NCBI RefSeq assembly: GCF_000292525.1
Contig: NZ_AEYF01000044.1
Span: 620,001-684,000, forward strand
Direction: 5' to 3'
DNA from: Rhizobium sp. CCGE 510
Lineage (GTDB): Bacteria > Pseudomonadota > Alphaproteobacteria > Rhizobiales > Rhizobiaceae
Length of the DNA: 64,000 nucleotides
Both the position numbers and the translations under genes were made by a program. This document shows, piece by piece, positions 27,143 to 36,063 of this stretch. The first letter of the stretch is position 1; each line of letters begins with the position of its first letter. The notes beneath the pieces were generated by a model that saw only the letters and a list, made by a program, of their open reading frames with translations, was not told where the DNA came from and did no database searches.

Positions 27143-28003
27143 ATGGCTCCCGTCGTTTCCGGCGCCGCTGTCAGCCGCCAGCTCTTTAAACCTAGCCGGA
27201 GAATGAACCTGGTTTCGGGAGCGGTGATTATCGGCCTGCTGGTCGCCGTCGCGCTGCTATCGCTCGTCTGGACGCCGCTGCCGCCGGCAAAAATGCAGAT
27301 CATCCACAAACTGCAGCCGCCGCTCGCCTTCGGCCTGCTCGGCACCGACCAGTTCGGCCGCGACGTGCTGTCTATGCTGATGGCGGGATGCTGGAATTCG
27401 CTGTCGATCGCCATCACCGCTGTTGCCGTCGGCGGGACTCTCGGTTCGATCGCCGGTATTTCGGCGGCGGCGATCCGCGGTCCGTTCGAAGCGCTGCTGA
27501 TGCGCATCTGCGACGTCATCTTCGCGCTGCCGCCGATCCTGTCCGCCATGGTGCTCGGCGCCTTTCTCGGCCCGGGGCGGTTCACCGCGATCACCGCGAT
27601 CGCCGTCTTCATGATCCCGGTCTTTGCCCGCGTGACGCTTGCGACCTCGCTGCAGGCCTGGAGCCGCGACTACGTCACGGCGGCGCGCGCGCTCGGCAAT
27701 ACGCGCCTGGCCATTTCGCTGCGCCATGTGCTGCCGAATATCATCAGCCAGATCATGGTCCATGGCGCCATTCAGCTCGGGCTGGCGATCCTGACCGAAG
27801 CCGGTCTCAGCTTCCTCGGGCTCGGCATGGCACCGCCGGCGCCGAGCTGGGGCCGGATGCTGGCCGATGCACAAACCTATCTGGCGCTCGCCCCCTGGCT
27901 AGCGGTCCTGCCCGGCCTTGCCATCGCGCTCAGCGTTTTCGGTTTCAACATGCTTGGCGACGGCTTGCGCGATCTTCTCGACCCGCGCGAGGCGCACCGC
28001 TGA
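27143..28003 (+). CDS. Peptide ABC transporter permease (DppC/OppC type)
   Basis: The 286-residue partner permease has six membrane segments, the DppC landmark LGTDQFGRDVLSMLM, the EAA loop (TAARALGNTRLAISLRHVLPN) and the tail GDGLRDLLDPR. A later ATG (27203, MNLVSG) with GGAG close upstream is possible. No ATP-binding subunit gene follows; the next gene is on the other strand. The transporter must borrow an ATPase from elsewhere. Confidence 0.92.
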   Translation: MAPVVSGAAVSRQLFKPSRRMNLVSGAVIIGLLVAVALLSLVWTPLPPAKMQIIHKLQPPLAFGLLGTDQFGRDVLSMLMAGCWNSLSIAITAVAVGGTLGSIAGISAAAIRGPFEALLMRICDVIFALPPILSAMVLGAFLGPGRFTAITAIAVFMIPVFARVTLATSLQAWSRDYVTAARALGNTRLAISLRHVLPNIISQIMVHGAIQLGLAILTEAGLSFLGLGMAPPAPSWGRMLADAQTYLALAPWLAVLPGLAIALSVFGFNMLGDGLRDLLDPREAHR

Positions 28004-28861
28004 TCAGCCGGCCGGGCGGCGGTAGCCGGTCGGCTGCTCGTAGAGCCAGCCGATACGCTTGACGGCGGCCTCGAAATTCTCGTGCGCCACCGTCATGCTG
28101 TGGCCGTTGGCGTGGAGGATGGTTTCCGGATCCTCGAAGACGGCGACATGGCCCTTCCAGAACACCAGGTCGCCGCGGCGGATTTCGGCGCGGTCGATCG
28201 GCTGGCCGAGGCCGGCTGCCTGCATGTCGGTATCGCGCGGCGCAGCGCTGCCGGTCATCAGCATCGCCAGCTGGACGAGGCCGGAGCAATCGATGCCGAG
28301 GCCGGAGCGTCCGCCCCAGAGATAGGGCGTCTCCAGGAAACGGGCTGTGATTTCGACGTAGTCGGCGCCATCGAGCGCGCCGATCGGCTGGACGTGCTTA
28401 GCAAAGATCGCCGTCCCGTCCTCGAGCACGACGTAGCGATTGCCGCGCGCTTCCGCCTCGCCGGCGACATGCACGCGGCTTCCCATCGACAGGATGGCTT
28501 GGTGCGGCTTGCGCAATTCCGGCTCCGGATAGAGGAATGTACGCTGGACGGTGACGATATGGGTCGGGGCCATCAGGCCCTCCGACAGCGCCTCTTTGGG
28601 GACATAGCCGACATAGCCGTCCGAGGCGGCTTTCACCCAGCACCAGCCGCCGGCGCGATCGAACACCGTCACGCCCTCGCCGAGAAGTAGTTCGGTATCG
28701 ATGCCACGCAAAAGGTCCGGTTCGGGGCGCAGGCCGACGACCGGAACGGCGACACGCGCCGGGGTGCCGTCCACGAAGCGCAAAGCCTCCACCTTGCCTT
28801 CGAGCCCCGCTTCGGCGAGATCGGGCCGATAGGCATGCAGCCGGCGGTCGAGCATCGTCAT
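28004..28861 (-). CDS. NlpC/P60 peptidase with SH3-like domains
   Basis: A 285-residue protein with two bacterial SH3-like segments (about residues 30-170, for example GWCWVKAASDGYVGYVP) and a C-terminal NlpC/P60 cysteine peptidase. The catalytic Cys is in GIDCSGLVQ and the His is in KGHVAVFED. Such enzymes cut gamma-D-Glu-diaminopimelate bonds in murein peptides. No signal peptide is seen, so it may act on cytoplasmic muropeptides. ATG 28861 is chosen because AAAGGA stands 6 bases upstream. It follows a MarR gene on the same strand. Confidence 0.88.
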   Translation of the reverse strand: MTMLDRRLHAYRPDLAEAGLEGKVEALRFVDGTPARVAVPVVGLRPEPDLLRGIDTELLLGEGVTVFDRAGGWCWVKAASDGYVGYVPKEALSEGLMAPTHIVTVQRTFLYPEPELRKPHQAILSMGSRVHVAGEAEARGNRYVVLEDGTAIFAKHVQPIGALDGADYVEITARFLETPYLWGGRSGLGIDCSGLVQLAMLMTGSAAPRDTDMQAAGLGQPIDRAEIRRGDLVFWKGHVAVFEDPETILHANGHSMTVAHENFEAAVKRIGWLYEQPTGYRRPAG

Positions 28862-28867
28862 TGGCAT

Positions 28868-28916
28868 TCCTTTCAAGTGGCCTTTCAAGCGGCCCTTCAG
28901 TTGGCCTCTCAGAGCG
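28868..28916 (-). repeat. Four degenerate 12-bp tandem repeats with Shine-Dalgarno-like cores
   Basis: Read on the minus strand, units such as GGCCGCTTGAAA and GGCCACTTGAAA recur four times between the MarR stop and the NlpC/P60 start. Several junctions create AAGG-type sequences. The last unit provides the ribosome-binding site used. Confidence 0.6.
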
Positions 28917-29259
28917 GCAGCCGGCGGGCCTGATCACGGACTAGGTCGCCGAGCTTTTCCAGATACAGCGCACCGCCGACGGTGCGCTTGATGATCACGC
29001 TGCGCCGATCGGCATCGTCGCGCACGCGGTCGACCAGGCCCATCTCGCCCATCGTGTCCAAGGCGCGGGTAATGACCGGCTTTGTGACCTCAAGCGTCGC
29101 GGCAAGCCCGCGCACCGTATGCGGCGGCGGCACCAGATAAATATGCAGCAGGATCGCCATCTGGCGCAACGTCAAATCGCGGTCATCGTGGCGGACCTGA
29201 TCGAGCGCCACGCCATGCCAGAGCCCCAGCGCTTGCGAGGCGGTCAGTTCGATCGGCAC
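28909..29259 (-). CDS. MarR-family regulator
   Basis: The 116-residue protein is short for MarR but has the winged-helix core: LTLRQMAILLHIYL, then RGLAATLEVTKPVITRALDTMGEMGLVDR and the wing DDADRRSVIIKRT. The terminal dimerisation helices are brief. The NlpC/P60 gene follows about 50 bp on. A small palindrome, CGTTACGCTAACG, lies 16 bp upstream of its start and may be its own operator. Confidence 0.83.
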   Translation of the reverse strand: MPIELTASQALGLWHGVALDQVRHDDRDLTLRQMAILLHIYLVPPPHTVRGLAATLEVTKPVITRALDTMGEMGLVDRVRDDADRRSVIIKRTVGGALYLEKLGDLVRDQARRLPL

Positions 29260-29275
29260 GGCCCCTCCGGAAGAT

Positions 29276-29288
29276 CGTTACGCTAACG
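29276..29288. promoter_or_regulatory. Palindrome upstream of the MarR gene
   Basis: CGTTA-CGC-TAACG is a perfect inverted repeat 16 bp before the MarR start codon, a usual place for autorepression. No binding data can be read from sequence. Confidence 0.4.
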
Positions 29289-29323
29289 TTTCATTTTCCG
29301 GCAGTTGGCATGGACATGCAAGA

Positions 29324-29342
29324 GGCGGCAGGAATTGCCGCC
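29324..29342 (-). terminator. Hairpin downstream of the leucyl aminopeptidase gene
   Basis: GGCGGCA-GGAAT-TGCCGCC forms a 7-bp GC-rich stem about 90 bp past the aminopeptidase stop. Only TCTTG follows on the minus strand, so it is a weak intrinsic terminator at best. Confidence 0.4.
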
Positions 29343-29432
29343 CGGCAGGGTGAATAAAATTTTAACGATCGGCAGCGAGGGCAGCGCATGAACAGGTCAC
29401 ACGATGCGCCCCGGCTCCAGCTGGCTATGGCG

Positions 29433-30824
29433 TCAGCGCAGGCTCTCGCGGATATGATGGAAGAGCGCGCGGATCGCCTGCGCTTCACCACCGCCCGGCG
29501 AATGCGGTCGCTCGGATTGCGCCCAGCCGTAAATGTCGAAATGCGCCCAGCTCTTCGCCTTGCCGACGAAACGCTTGAGGAAGAGGGCGGCGGTGATCGC
29601 CCCCGCCATGCCGCCGGCCGGCGCGTTGGTGAGATCGGCGAACTTGGTGCGGATATCCTTTTCGTAACCGGAATAGAGCGGCAGGCGCCAGATCGGATCG
29701 TCTGTTTCGAGGCTCGCTTCGGTCAAGTCATGCGCCAGATTGGCGTCATCGGTGAAAAAGGGCGGGAGATCCGGACCGAGGGCGACACGGGCAGCACCGG
29801 TCAGCGTCGCCATGTCGATCAATAGGTCGGGCTCTTCCTCGTCGGCATAGGCGAGCGCATCGGCAAGGATGAGACGGCCTTCGGCATCGGTATTGTCGAT
29901 CTGGACGGTCAGACCCTTGCGGCTCTTATAGATGTCGCCGGGGCGGAAGGCATTGGACGAGATGGCGTTTTCGACGACCGGAACGATGACGCGCAGGTCG
30001 ACCTTCAGCTTGGCATCCATGATCATCAGGGCAAGCCCCATGACATTCGCCGCACCGCCCATATCCTTCTTCATCAGCAGCATGGAGGCGGCAGGCTTGA
30101 TATCGAGACCGCCGGTATCGAAGCAGACGCCCTTGCCGACGAGCGTCACCTTGCGGTGGCCCTTTTTCCCCCAGCGTAATTCGAGAAGGCGCGGTGCATC
30201 GGCGCTGGCGCGGCCGACGGCATGGACCAGCGGGAAGTTCTGCTTGAGCAGGTCGTCGCCTTTGATAACAGACATCTCTGCCTTGTAATGTGCGGCCAGG
30301 CTGCGGAAGGCCGCCTCGAGCTGTTCCGGCCCCATATCATTGGTCGGCGTGTTGATGAGGTCGCGGGCGAGAAAGACGCCGGCGAGCTGGCGCTTGATGT
30401 CGGCACTGTCGGCATCGCGGGGGATCATCAGCGTCGCCGCCGGCGTTTTTTCGGACTTGTAGCGGTCGAAACGGTAGCTACCGAGGCCAAAGCCGAGAGC
30501 CAGCCGATTTGCCGTCAGCGGTGCAGTCTCGATGTGCCAGTCGCCGGCCGGCAGCGCCCGGGCGAGCCGGCCGGTAATGTAAGGCTGCTCGGATGGATTG
30601 GTGCCGAGGCCAAAAAGCGCGCCGCCGAGATGGCCTTCGGCCGTCGGGATCAGCAGCAACGACCCGCTTTCGGCCTTGTAGCCCGCCCTGCGCGCCCAAT
30701 CGAGCGCGATCGGATCGATCGTGCCGGTCTCGATATGGGCGGGGGTGACGGCAAAGATCGGCAGCGTCGAACCGCCCTTGGTGTTGAAAGGGGTCGCTCT
30801 CTCGATGAACTGATAGGGGGCCAT
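29433..30824 (-). CDS. Leucyl aminopeptidase family M17
   Basis: The 463-residue enzyme has the M17 di-metal active site: GKGVCFDTGGLDIKP with the metal Lys/Asp region, MKKDMGGAA, and the signature NTDAEGRLIL. It removes N-terminal residues from peptides in the cytoplasm. The N-terminal domain is shorter than in E. coli PepA, like other rhizobial homologues that sit beside NlpC/P60 genes. The start at 30824 has AAGGA upstream. With the NlpC/P60 and P1 peptidases it points to peptide or muropeptide breakdown. Confidence 0.93.
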   Translation of the reverse strand: MAPYQFIERATPFNTKGGSTLPIFAVTPAHIETGTIDPIALDWARRAGYKAESGSLLLIPTAEGHLGGALFGLGTNPSEQPYITGRLARALPAGDWHIETAPLTANRLALGFGLGSYRFDRYKSEKTPAATLMIPRDADSADIKRQLAGVFLARDLINTPTNDMGPEQLEAAFRSLAAHYKAEMSVIKGDDLLKQNFPLVHAVGRASADAPRLLELRWGKKGHRKVTLVGKGVCFDTGGLDIKPAASMLLMKKDMGGAANVMGLALMIMDAKLKVDLRVIVPVVENAISSNAFRPGDIYKSRKGLTVQIDNTDAEGRLILADALAYADEEEPDLLIDMATLTGAARVALGPDLPPFFTDDANLAHDLTEASLETDDPIWRLPLYSGYEKDIRTKFADLTNAPAGGMAGAITAALFLKRFVGKAKSWAHFDIYGWAQSERPHSPGGGEAQAIRALFHHIRESLR

Positions 30825-30857
30825 GATTGTCCTTCGGCGGTCGTAAGGAATCACTCC

Positions 30858-30883
30858 TTAACGGTCTGTTAGGGTTAACAGAC
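30858..30883. promoter_or_regulatory. Inverted repeat and CtrA-like half-sites between aminopeptidase and tadD
   Basis: GTCTGTTA-GGGT-TAACAGAC (30864-30883) is a perfect 8-bp inverted repeat. TTAA-N7-TTAG at 30858-30872 is one base from the CtrA consensus TTAA-N7-TTAA. It lies in the divergent promoter region, about 85 bp before tadD. Confidence 0.45.
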
Positions 30884-30966
30884 TATTGCTGGAGCGAAGA
30901 TTGCGTCAAACCTTTCCCTGTTCCGCTTCGAGGTCAGGCGCCGATTTCGGAATTCAGGAACGCGTC

Positions 30967-31803
30967 ATGCCCGCCTCGCTCACCACCACATTCACGAATC
31001 GTATCCTCCAGGGCGCTGCGGCATCGCTCATCGTCCTGGCGCTCGCCGGCTGCTCGACAACCAAGGACCGAATGACGACGGGCTCGGTGCCGAAGCTTAC
31101 CAAGCCGGTTGAAGAGATGGACGCGACCGAGCTGCGCTCGGCGACCGACCGGCTCGGTCAGGCCTATGAAAAGAACCCGCGCGATCCCGTCACCGGCGTC
31201 AGCTATGCCAATCTGCTGCGCATGAACGGCCGTGACACGCAGGCGCTCGCCGTTATGCAGCAGGTGGCGATCAGCAATCCCGCCGACCGCAACGTGCTCG
31301 CCGCCTACGGCAAAGCGCAGGCGGCGGCCGGTCAGTTCCAGCAGGCGCTCGACACGATCGGCCGCGCCCAGACACCCGACCGTCCGGACTGGAAGCTGAT
31401 CTCGGCCCAAGGCGCGATCCTCGACCAGATGGGCCGGGCAAGCGATGCCCGGCAGCGCTACCGTGACGCGCTCGACATCCAGCCGAACGAGCCCTCCATC
31501 CTTTCCAACCTCGGCATGTCCTACGTGCTGACCGGCGATCTGCGCACCGCCGAAACCTACCTGCGCTCCGCCGCCAGCCAACCCACAGCCGACAGTCGCG
31601 TCAGGCAGAACCTTGCCCTCGTCGTCGGTCTGCAGGGACATTTCCCCGAGGCCGAGCAAATCGCCCGGCGCGAACTTTCGCCACAACAGGCCGATGCCAA
31701 TGTCGCCTATCTCAGAGGCATGCTCTCGCAGCAGAATTCCTGGCAGAAACTTGCCGCCAAGGACAAGACGCCAGGTGCCGCGGAGGCCAGCAATACCAAC
31801 TGA
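30967..31803 (+). CDS. tadD: TadD-like tetratricopeptide lipoprotein of the Tad pilus
   Basis: A 278-residue lipoprotein. A lipobox (VLALAGCS) ends the signal peptide near residue 27. Tetratricopeptide-like repeats follow (for example ALAVMQQVAISNPADRNVLAAYGKAQ in two halves, then a DARQRYRDALDIQPNEPSIL region). TadD acts as an outer-membrane pilotin or assembly factor for the CpaC secretin. The ATG at 30967 follows AGGAACGCG. It sits on the opposite strand just beyond the end of the tad operon, a common rhizobial arrangement. Confidence 0.85.
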   Translation: MPASLTTTFTNRILQGAAASLIVLALAGCSTTKDRMTTGSVPKLTKPVEEMDATELRSATDRLGQAYEKNPRDPVTGVSYANLLRMNGRDTQALAVMQQVAISNPADRNVLAAYGKAQAAAGQFQQALDTIGRAQTPDRPDWKLISAQGAILDQMGRASDARQRYRDALDIQPNEPSILSNLGMSYVLTGDLRTAETYLRSAASQPTADSRVRQNLALVVGLQGHFPEAEQIARRELSPQQADANVAYLRGMLSQQNSWQKLAAKDKTPGAAEASNTN

Positions 31804-31839
31804 CCGATCAGGATTATGTCGTCAGCAGTTCGGCCTTCT

Positions 31840-32472
31840 TTAGCGGGCGCTTAGGCCCGACAGAATAAGACGAAGACCGAGGCCGCCCATGACCGCACCG
31901 GCGGTCCGGTCTATCCAGCTCTTCGCAGCGAGATAGAGCCGCCGCGGATGGCGGGCCGAGAAGGCGAAGGCCACGATCGAATACCACCCCGCTTCCACCG
32001 CAAAGACCCCGAGCGGCAGCGCGATCATCAGATCGAGCTGCACCGTTCTCGGTAGAAGCGCAGCAAAGAGGCTGGCATAGACGATGATGGTCTTCGGGTT
32101 GCTGAGCTGGGTCAGCAGCGCGGTCGTGAAGCTCCGCATCGGCGCGGGTTGGCTATCGCTGGCGTCGGATACCTCCAGCGGCTGCGCAGCACCTCTCCAG
32201 ATATTCACGGCGATATAAATGAGGTAGGCGCCGCCTGCGACCTTGAGCAAGACATAGAGCCATTCGAACTGGGACAGCAGCGCCGTCAGCCCAGCGAGTG
32301 CCAGCACGGCAAAAACCACACCACCGGCGCCCATGCCGAGTGCGGCCGCAAGACCGTCCAGCCGCGACCGCGAAATGGCAATCCTGGAGACGACGACGAA
32401 GCTCGGGCCGGGGCTCATGGCGCCGACGGCCAGGGCTGCCATGATGCTGATGAAAACGCCTGCAGAAGACAT
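31840..32472 (-). CDS. LysE/RhtB-family amino-acid exporter
   Basis: The 210-residue membrane protein has six hydrophobic segments. Its family motif near the N-terminus, GAMSPGPSFVVVSRIA, is followed by a GAAYL-like turn (GGAYLIYIAVN) and QLSNPKTIIVY. It would export amino acids or related small molecules. The ATG at 32472 is favoured over 32520 on hydrophobic profile and family length. It converges on tadD and is unrelated to pili. Confidence 0.9.
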   Translation of the reverse strand: MSSAGVFISIMAALAVGAMSPGPSFVVVSRIAISRSRLDGLAAALGMGAGGVVFAVLALAGLTALLSQFEWLYVLLKVAGGAYLIYIAVNIWRGAAQPLEVSDASDSQPAPMRSFTTALLTQLSNPKTIIVYASLFAALLPRTVQLDLMIALPLGVFAVEAGWYSIVAFAFSARHPRRLYLAAKSWIDRTAGAVMGGLGLRLILSGLSAR

Positions 32473-32504
32473 CAAGGAAACCCTCGTTTTGAAATCGAAG
32501 GCTA

Positions 32505-32540
32505 CCGCATAATTCCTCAAATCGGAATCGATTTAAGCGG
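32505..32540. repeat. Short dispersed repeat fragment
   Basis: ATAATTCCTCAAATCGGAATCGATTTAA is part of a repeat found widely between rhizobial genes. Its core ATCGGAATCGATT recurs in the repeat at 56452. It lies between the exporter and tadC. Confidence 0.5.
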
Positions 32541-32548
32541 CGCAAGCA

Positions 32549-33535
32549 TCAGAACTTGTCGGACACCTGGATGCCGGCCGGGCCGAGAATGACGGCGATC
32601 AGCACCGGCAGGAAGAACAGGATCATCGGCACCGTCAGTTTCGGCGGCAGGGCGGCTGCCTTCTTTTCCGCTTCGTTCATGCGCTCGTCGCGGCCTTCCT
32701 GGGCGAGGACACGCAGCGCCTGCGCGACCGGCGTGCCGTAGCGATCGGCCTGGATCAGCGCCTGCGTGACCGAGCGCACCAGCTCGATCTGCGTGCGCGT
32801 GGCAAGATTTTCAAGCGCCATGCGGCGATCCGGCAAGAAGGATAGTTCAGCCGTGGTCAGCACCATCTCCTCGGCGAGCGCCGGCGACTGCTCGCCGAGC
32901 TCTTCCGACACACGCCGCATCGCGGCCTCGATCGAAATGCCGGATTCGACGCAGATCAGCATCAGGTCCAGCGCATCCGGCCAGGCGCGTTTGATCGAGT
33001 GCTGGCGTTTGCCCATGCGGTTCGAGATATAGATGTTCGGCGCGTAGAAACCGACATAGCCGATGGCGATGACAGCGAACATGCGGATGGGCATGCCCCT
33101 TTCGGCGAGATGGCCGAGACCGAAGACCCAGAACACGGCAAGCGCCAGGAAGAGGAAGGGCAGCAGGAACCGCGCTACGAGGAAGGTATTCAGCGCATTC
33201 TCGGAGCGAAACCCGGCAGCACGCAGCTTGTTGACGGTATTCTCGTCGACGAGCGCCTTGCGCAGGTTGAAGCGTTCGACGATCTGGCGGACCGAACGAT
33301 TGTTCTGGTTTCTGAGCGAGGCTTTGCCGGTGCCGGTTTCGGCGTTCATGCGGGCGCGTTCGCGGGCGCGGATCTGCTCGCGCTCGGTCGAGACGGCCTT
33401 CATACGCTTGTTGAGATCGCCGCGCTCGAAGAAGGGGGTGGCGATCGTGTAAAACGTGGCGAAGACGGCGATAGCCACGAACAGCGCGATCAGCATGCTC
33501 GGATTGGTCAGGGTTGCGGCAAGGTCCTGCGACAT
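32549..33535 (-). CDS. tadC: Tad pilus inner-membrane platform protein TadC
   Basis: The 328-residue T2SF/GspF-domain protein has an N-terminal membrane segment, a central region with FLVARFLLPFLFLALAVFWVF, the cytoplasmic domain (DALDLMLICVESGISIEAAMRRVSEELG) and a C-terminal pair of membrane segments (LPPKLTVPMILFFLPVLIAVI). With TadB it forms the platform on which CpaF drives pilin polymerisation. It is the last gene of the tad operon, 15 bp after tadB. Confidence 0.95.
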   Translation of the reverse strand: MSQDLAATLTNPSMLIALFVAIAVFATFYTIATPFFERGDLNKRMKAVSTEREQIRARERARMNAETGTGKASLRNQNNRSVRQIVERFNLRKALVDENTVNKLRAAGFRSENALNTFLVARFLLPFLFLALAVFWVFGLGHLAERGMPIRMFAVIAIGYVGFYAPNIYISNRMGKRQHSIKRAWPDALDLMLICVESGISIEAAMRRVSEELGEQSPALAEEMVLTTAELSFLPDRRMALENLATRTQIELVRSVTQALIQADRYGTPVAQALRVLAQEGRDERMNEAEKKAAALPPKLTVPMILFFLPVLIAVILGPAGIQVSDKF

Positions 33536-33550
33536 GATGCGTCCTTCCGG

Positions 33551-34558
33551 CTAGATGTCAAAATTGACCATGTTGCGCATGACGAAGATGCCGATCGACA
33601 TCCAGATCGCCGATACACCCATGATGAAATGGCCGCGCGGATCGGTGAAAAGGATCATCATGTAGCTCGGCGAGGTGAGGTAGACGAGGGTCGCGACGAT
33701 GAAGGGCAGAGCGCCGATGATGACGGCGGACGCCTTGGCTTCCATCGAAAGCGCCGAGACCTTGGCCTTCATCTTCCTGCGCTCGCGTATCACCTTGGAA
33801 AGGTTGCCGATCGCTTCCGACAGATTGCCGCCGGCTTGCGACTGGATGGCGATGACGATGGCGAAGAAGCTGACTTCCTGGAGCGGCATATGGGTCGTCA
33901 TGCGGGCGCAGGCGTCGGGGATGCTGAGGCCCACCTGCTGTGCCTCGATCACGCGCCGGAACTCGCTCTTGACCGGCTCGGTGCCTTCGGTTGCGATAAG
34001 ACGGATCGCATCGTTGAGCGGCAGGCCCGATTTGATCGAGCGGGTGATGACGTCAAGCGCATTGGGGAGTTCGTTGAGGAACTTGTTTTGGCGGCGCTTG
34101 ATCAGGAAGCCGACGATCCAGCGCGGCAGGCCGAGACCGGCGACCACGGCGATACCGATTATCACCATCAACGATACACCGATGATGAAAGCCATGAGCA
34201 GCAGCACGCAGGCGAAGACGGCGCTGATGAGATAGAATTTCCCGACCGTGATGGTCAGGCCGGCCTGCACCAGCCGGGATTTCATCGTCAGGGTCTTCTT
34301 GGTCTTTTCGTGCTGGCGCTTTTCCAGATCCTTCAGATTGTCCTGCACCGATTTCCGGCGCTTCGACATTTCCTGCACCCGGTCGCGGGCGGCCTTGACC
34401 TTGACCCGGTCGCTTTCAGCCGATTTGACGCGGTTGATGCGGCTTGCCGATTTCTTGTCGGCCTCGATCCGAGAAAACATCAGGGCATAGGCGACCGCCG
34501 CCGCGGAGATGGCGGCGAGGACGACGATTGCCAACACTATCGGATCGAACCCGAACAT
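33551..34558 (-). CDS. tadB: Tad pilus inner-membrane platform protein TadB
   Basis: A 335-residue T2SF protein. After a first membrane segment (IVLAIVVLAAISAAAVAYAL) it has a basic cytoplasmic stretch, then more membrane segments and the domain NALDVITRSIKSGLPLNDAIRL. The C-terminal membrane helix ends the chain. It pairs with TadC; the cpaF gene ends 5 bp before its start codon. Confidence 0.95.
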   Translation of the reverse strand: MFGFDPIVLAIVVLAAISAAAVAYALMFSRIEADKKSASRINRVKSAESDRVKVKAARDRVQEMSKRRKSVQDNLKDLEKRQHEKTKKTLTMKSRLVQAGLTITVGKFYLISAVFACVLLLMAFIIGVSLMVIIGIAVVAGLGLPRWIVGFLIKRRQNKFLNELPNALDVITRSIKSGLPLNDAIRLIATEGTEPVKSEFRRVIEAQQVGLSIPDACARMTTHMPLQEVSFFAIVIAIQSQAGGNLSEAIGNLSKVIRERRKMKAKVSALSMEAKASAVIIGALPFIVATLVYLTSPSYMMILFTDPRGHFIMGVSAIWMSIGIFVMRNMVNFDI

Positions 34559-34563
34559 CTCGC

Positions 34564-36039
34564 CTAATCCTTCGTTTTCGCTTCCATCGCGTCCAGGGCA
34601 GCGGCAAGACGCTTTTCCTCGTTGAAGTAACGGGCGCGATCCCAGAAATGCGGCTTGCCGACGCCGGTCGACATGTGCCGGCCGACCAGGCGGCCGGCCG
34701 CATCCTCGCCTTCGATTTCGTAGCGCATCAGGTCCTGGGTGATGATGACGTCGCCTTCCATGCCGATCACCTCGGTGATCTGGGTAATGCGGCGCGAGCC
34801 GTCGCGAAGACGCGCCGCCTGGATGATCACATCCACCGAGCTGGAGATGATCTCACGCACCGTCTTTGCCGGCAGGGTGAAGCCCCCCATGGCGATCATC
34901 GATTCGATACGGCTCAGACATTCGCGCGGCGTGTTGGCGTGGATCGTACCCATCGAGCCGTCGTGACCGGTGTTCATCGCCTGCAGCAAGTCGAAAACCT
35001 CAGGTCCGCGCACTTCGCCGACGATGATACGCTCGGGACGCATACGCAGGCAGTTCTTGACGAGATCGCGCATGGTAATCTCGCCCTCGCCTTCGATATT
35101 CGGCGGGCGCGTTTCCAGACGCACGACATGCGGCTGCTGCAGCTGCAGTTCGGCGGTATCCTCGCAGGTGATGACGCGTTCATCCCTGTCGATATAGTTG
35201 GTGAGGCAGTTCAGCAGCGTCGTCTTGCCCGAGCCGGTGCCACCCGAAATGACGACGTTGCAGCGCACGCGCCCGATGATCTGCAACACGGTCGCGCCTT
35301 CCGCCGTGATCGCACCGAAACGGACGAGCTGATCGAGCGTCAGCTTGTCCTTCTTGAACTTGCGGATGGTGAGCGCCGGCCCATCGATCGACAGTGGCGG
35401 CGCGATAACGTTGACACGCGAGCCATCGGGCAGGCGGGCGTCGCAGATCGGGCTCGATTCGTCGACACGGCGGCCGACCTGGCTGACGATGCGCTGGCAG
35501 ATCGAGAGAAGCTGCGCATTGTCGCGGAAGCGGATTTCCGATTCGATTGTCTTGCCGCCGACTTCGATGAACGTCTGACCGGCGCCGTTGACCATGATGT
35601 CGGCGATATCGTCGCGCGCCAGCAAAGGCTCCAGCGGACCGTAGCCGAGGACGTCGTTGCAGATATCCTCAAGCAGCTCTTCCTGCTCGGAGATCGACAT
35701 CGCATAGTTCTTGATGGTGATGATGTCGTTGACGATGTCGCGGATTTCTTCGCGCGCGCTTTCACCGTCGAGTTTGGAAAGCTGCGAGAGATCGATCGTA
35801 TCGATCAGCGCAGAAAAGACCTGCGCCTTGGTGTCATAGTATTCATCGGTACGAGCAGGGCGCTTGCGCTGCGGCGTCTGCATCGGCGGCGGCGTCACCT
35901 GCTGGCGTGCAGGCTCGCGCGCGGGTTCGACCAGAATCGAGGGAGAAGAAGCCGCAGGGGCAGCGGCCGGAGCCGGCGGCGGGGGAGCAATCGCCCCTCC
36001 AACCTTTCCGGAACCTTCGTTTCCGCGTTTTCCAAACAT
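34564..36039 (-). CDS. cpaF: Tad pilus assembly ATPase CpaF/TadA
   Basis: The 491-residue hexameric secretion ATPase powers Flp pilus extension and retraction. It has a Pro/Ala-rich N-terminus, a helical N-domain (GPLEPLLARDDIADIMVNG), then Walker A GGTGSGKTT, the Asp box (TCEDTAELQL), Walker B (RPERIIVGEVRG) and the His box (GHDGSMGTIHANTP). The neighbouring cpaE ends 24 bp upstream. Confidence 0.97.
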   Translation of the reverse strand: MFGKRGNEGSGKVGGAIAPPPPAPAAAPAASSPSILVEPAREPARQQVTPPPMQTPQRKRPARTDEYYDTKAQVFSALIDTIDLSQLSKLDGESAREEIRDIVNDIITIKNYAMSISEQEELLEDICNDVLGYGPLEPLLARDDIADIMVNGAGQTFIEVGGKTIESEIRFRDNAQLLSICQRIVSQVGRRVDESSPICDARLPDGSRVNVIAPPLSIDGPALTIRKFKKDKLTLDQLVRFGAITAEGATVLQIIGRVRCNVVISGGTGSGKTTLLNCLTNYIDRDERVITCEDTAELQLQQPHVVRLETRPPNIEGEGEITMRDLVKNCLRMRPERIIVGEVRGPEVFDLLQAMNTGHDGSMGTIHANTPRECLSRIESMIAMGGFTLPAKTVREIISSSVDVIIQAARLRDGSRRITQITEVIGMEGDVIITQDLMRYEIEGEDAAGRLVGRHMSTGVGKPHFWDRARYFNEEKRLAAALDAMEAKTKD

Positions 36040-36063
36040 GCCGCTTAATCCAATCTGCTTGTT

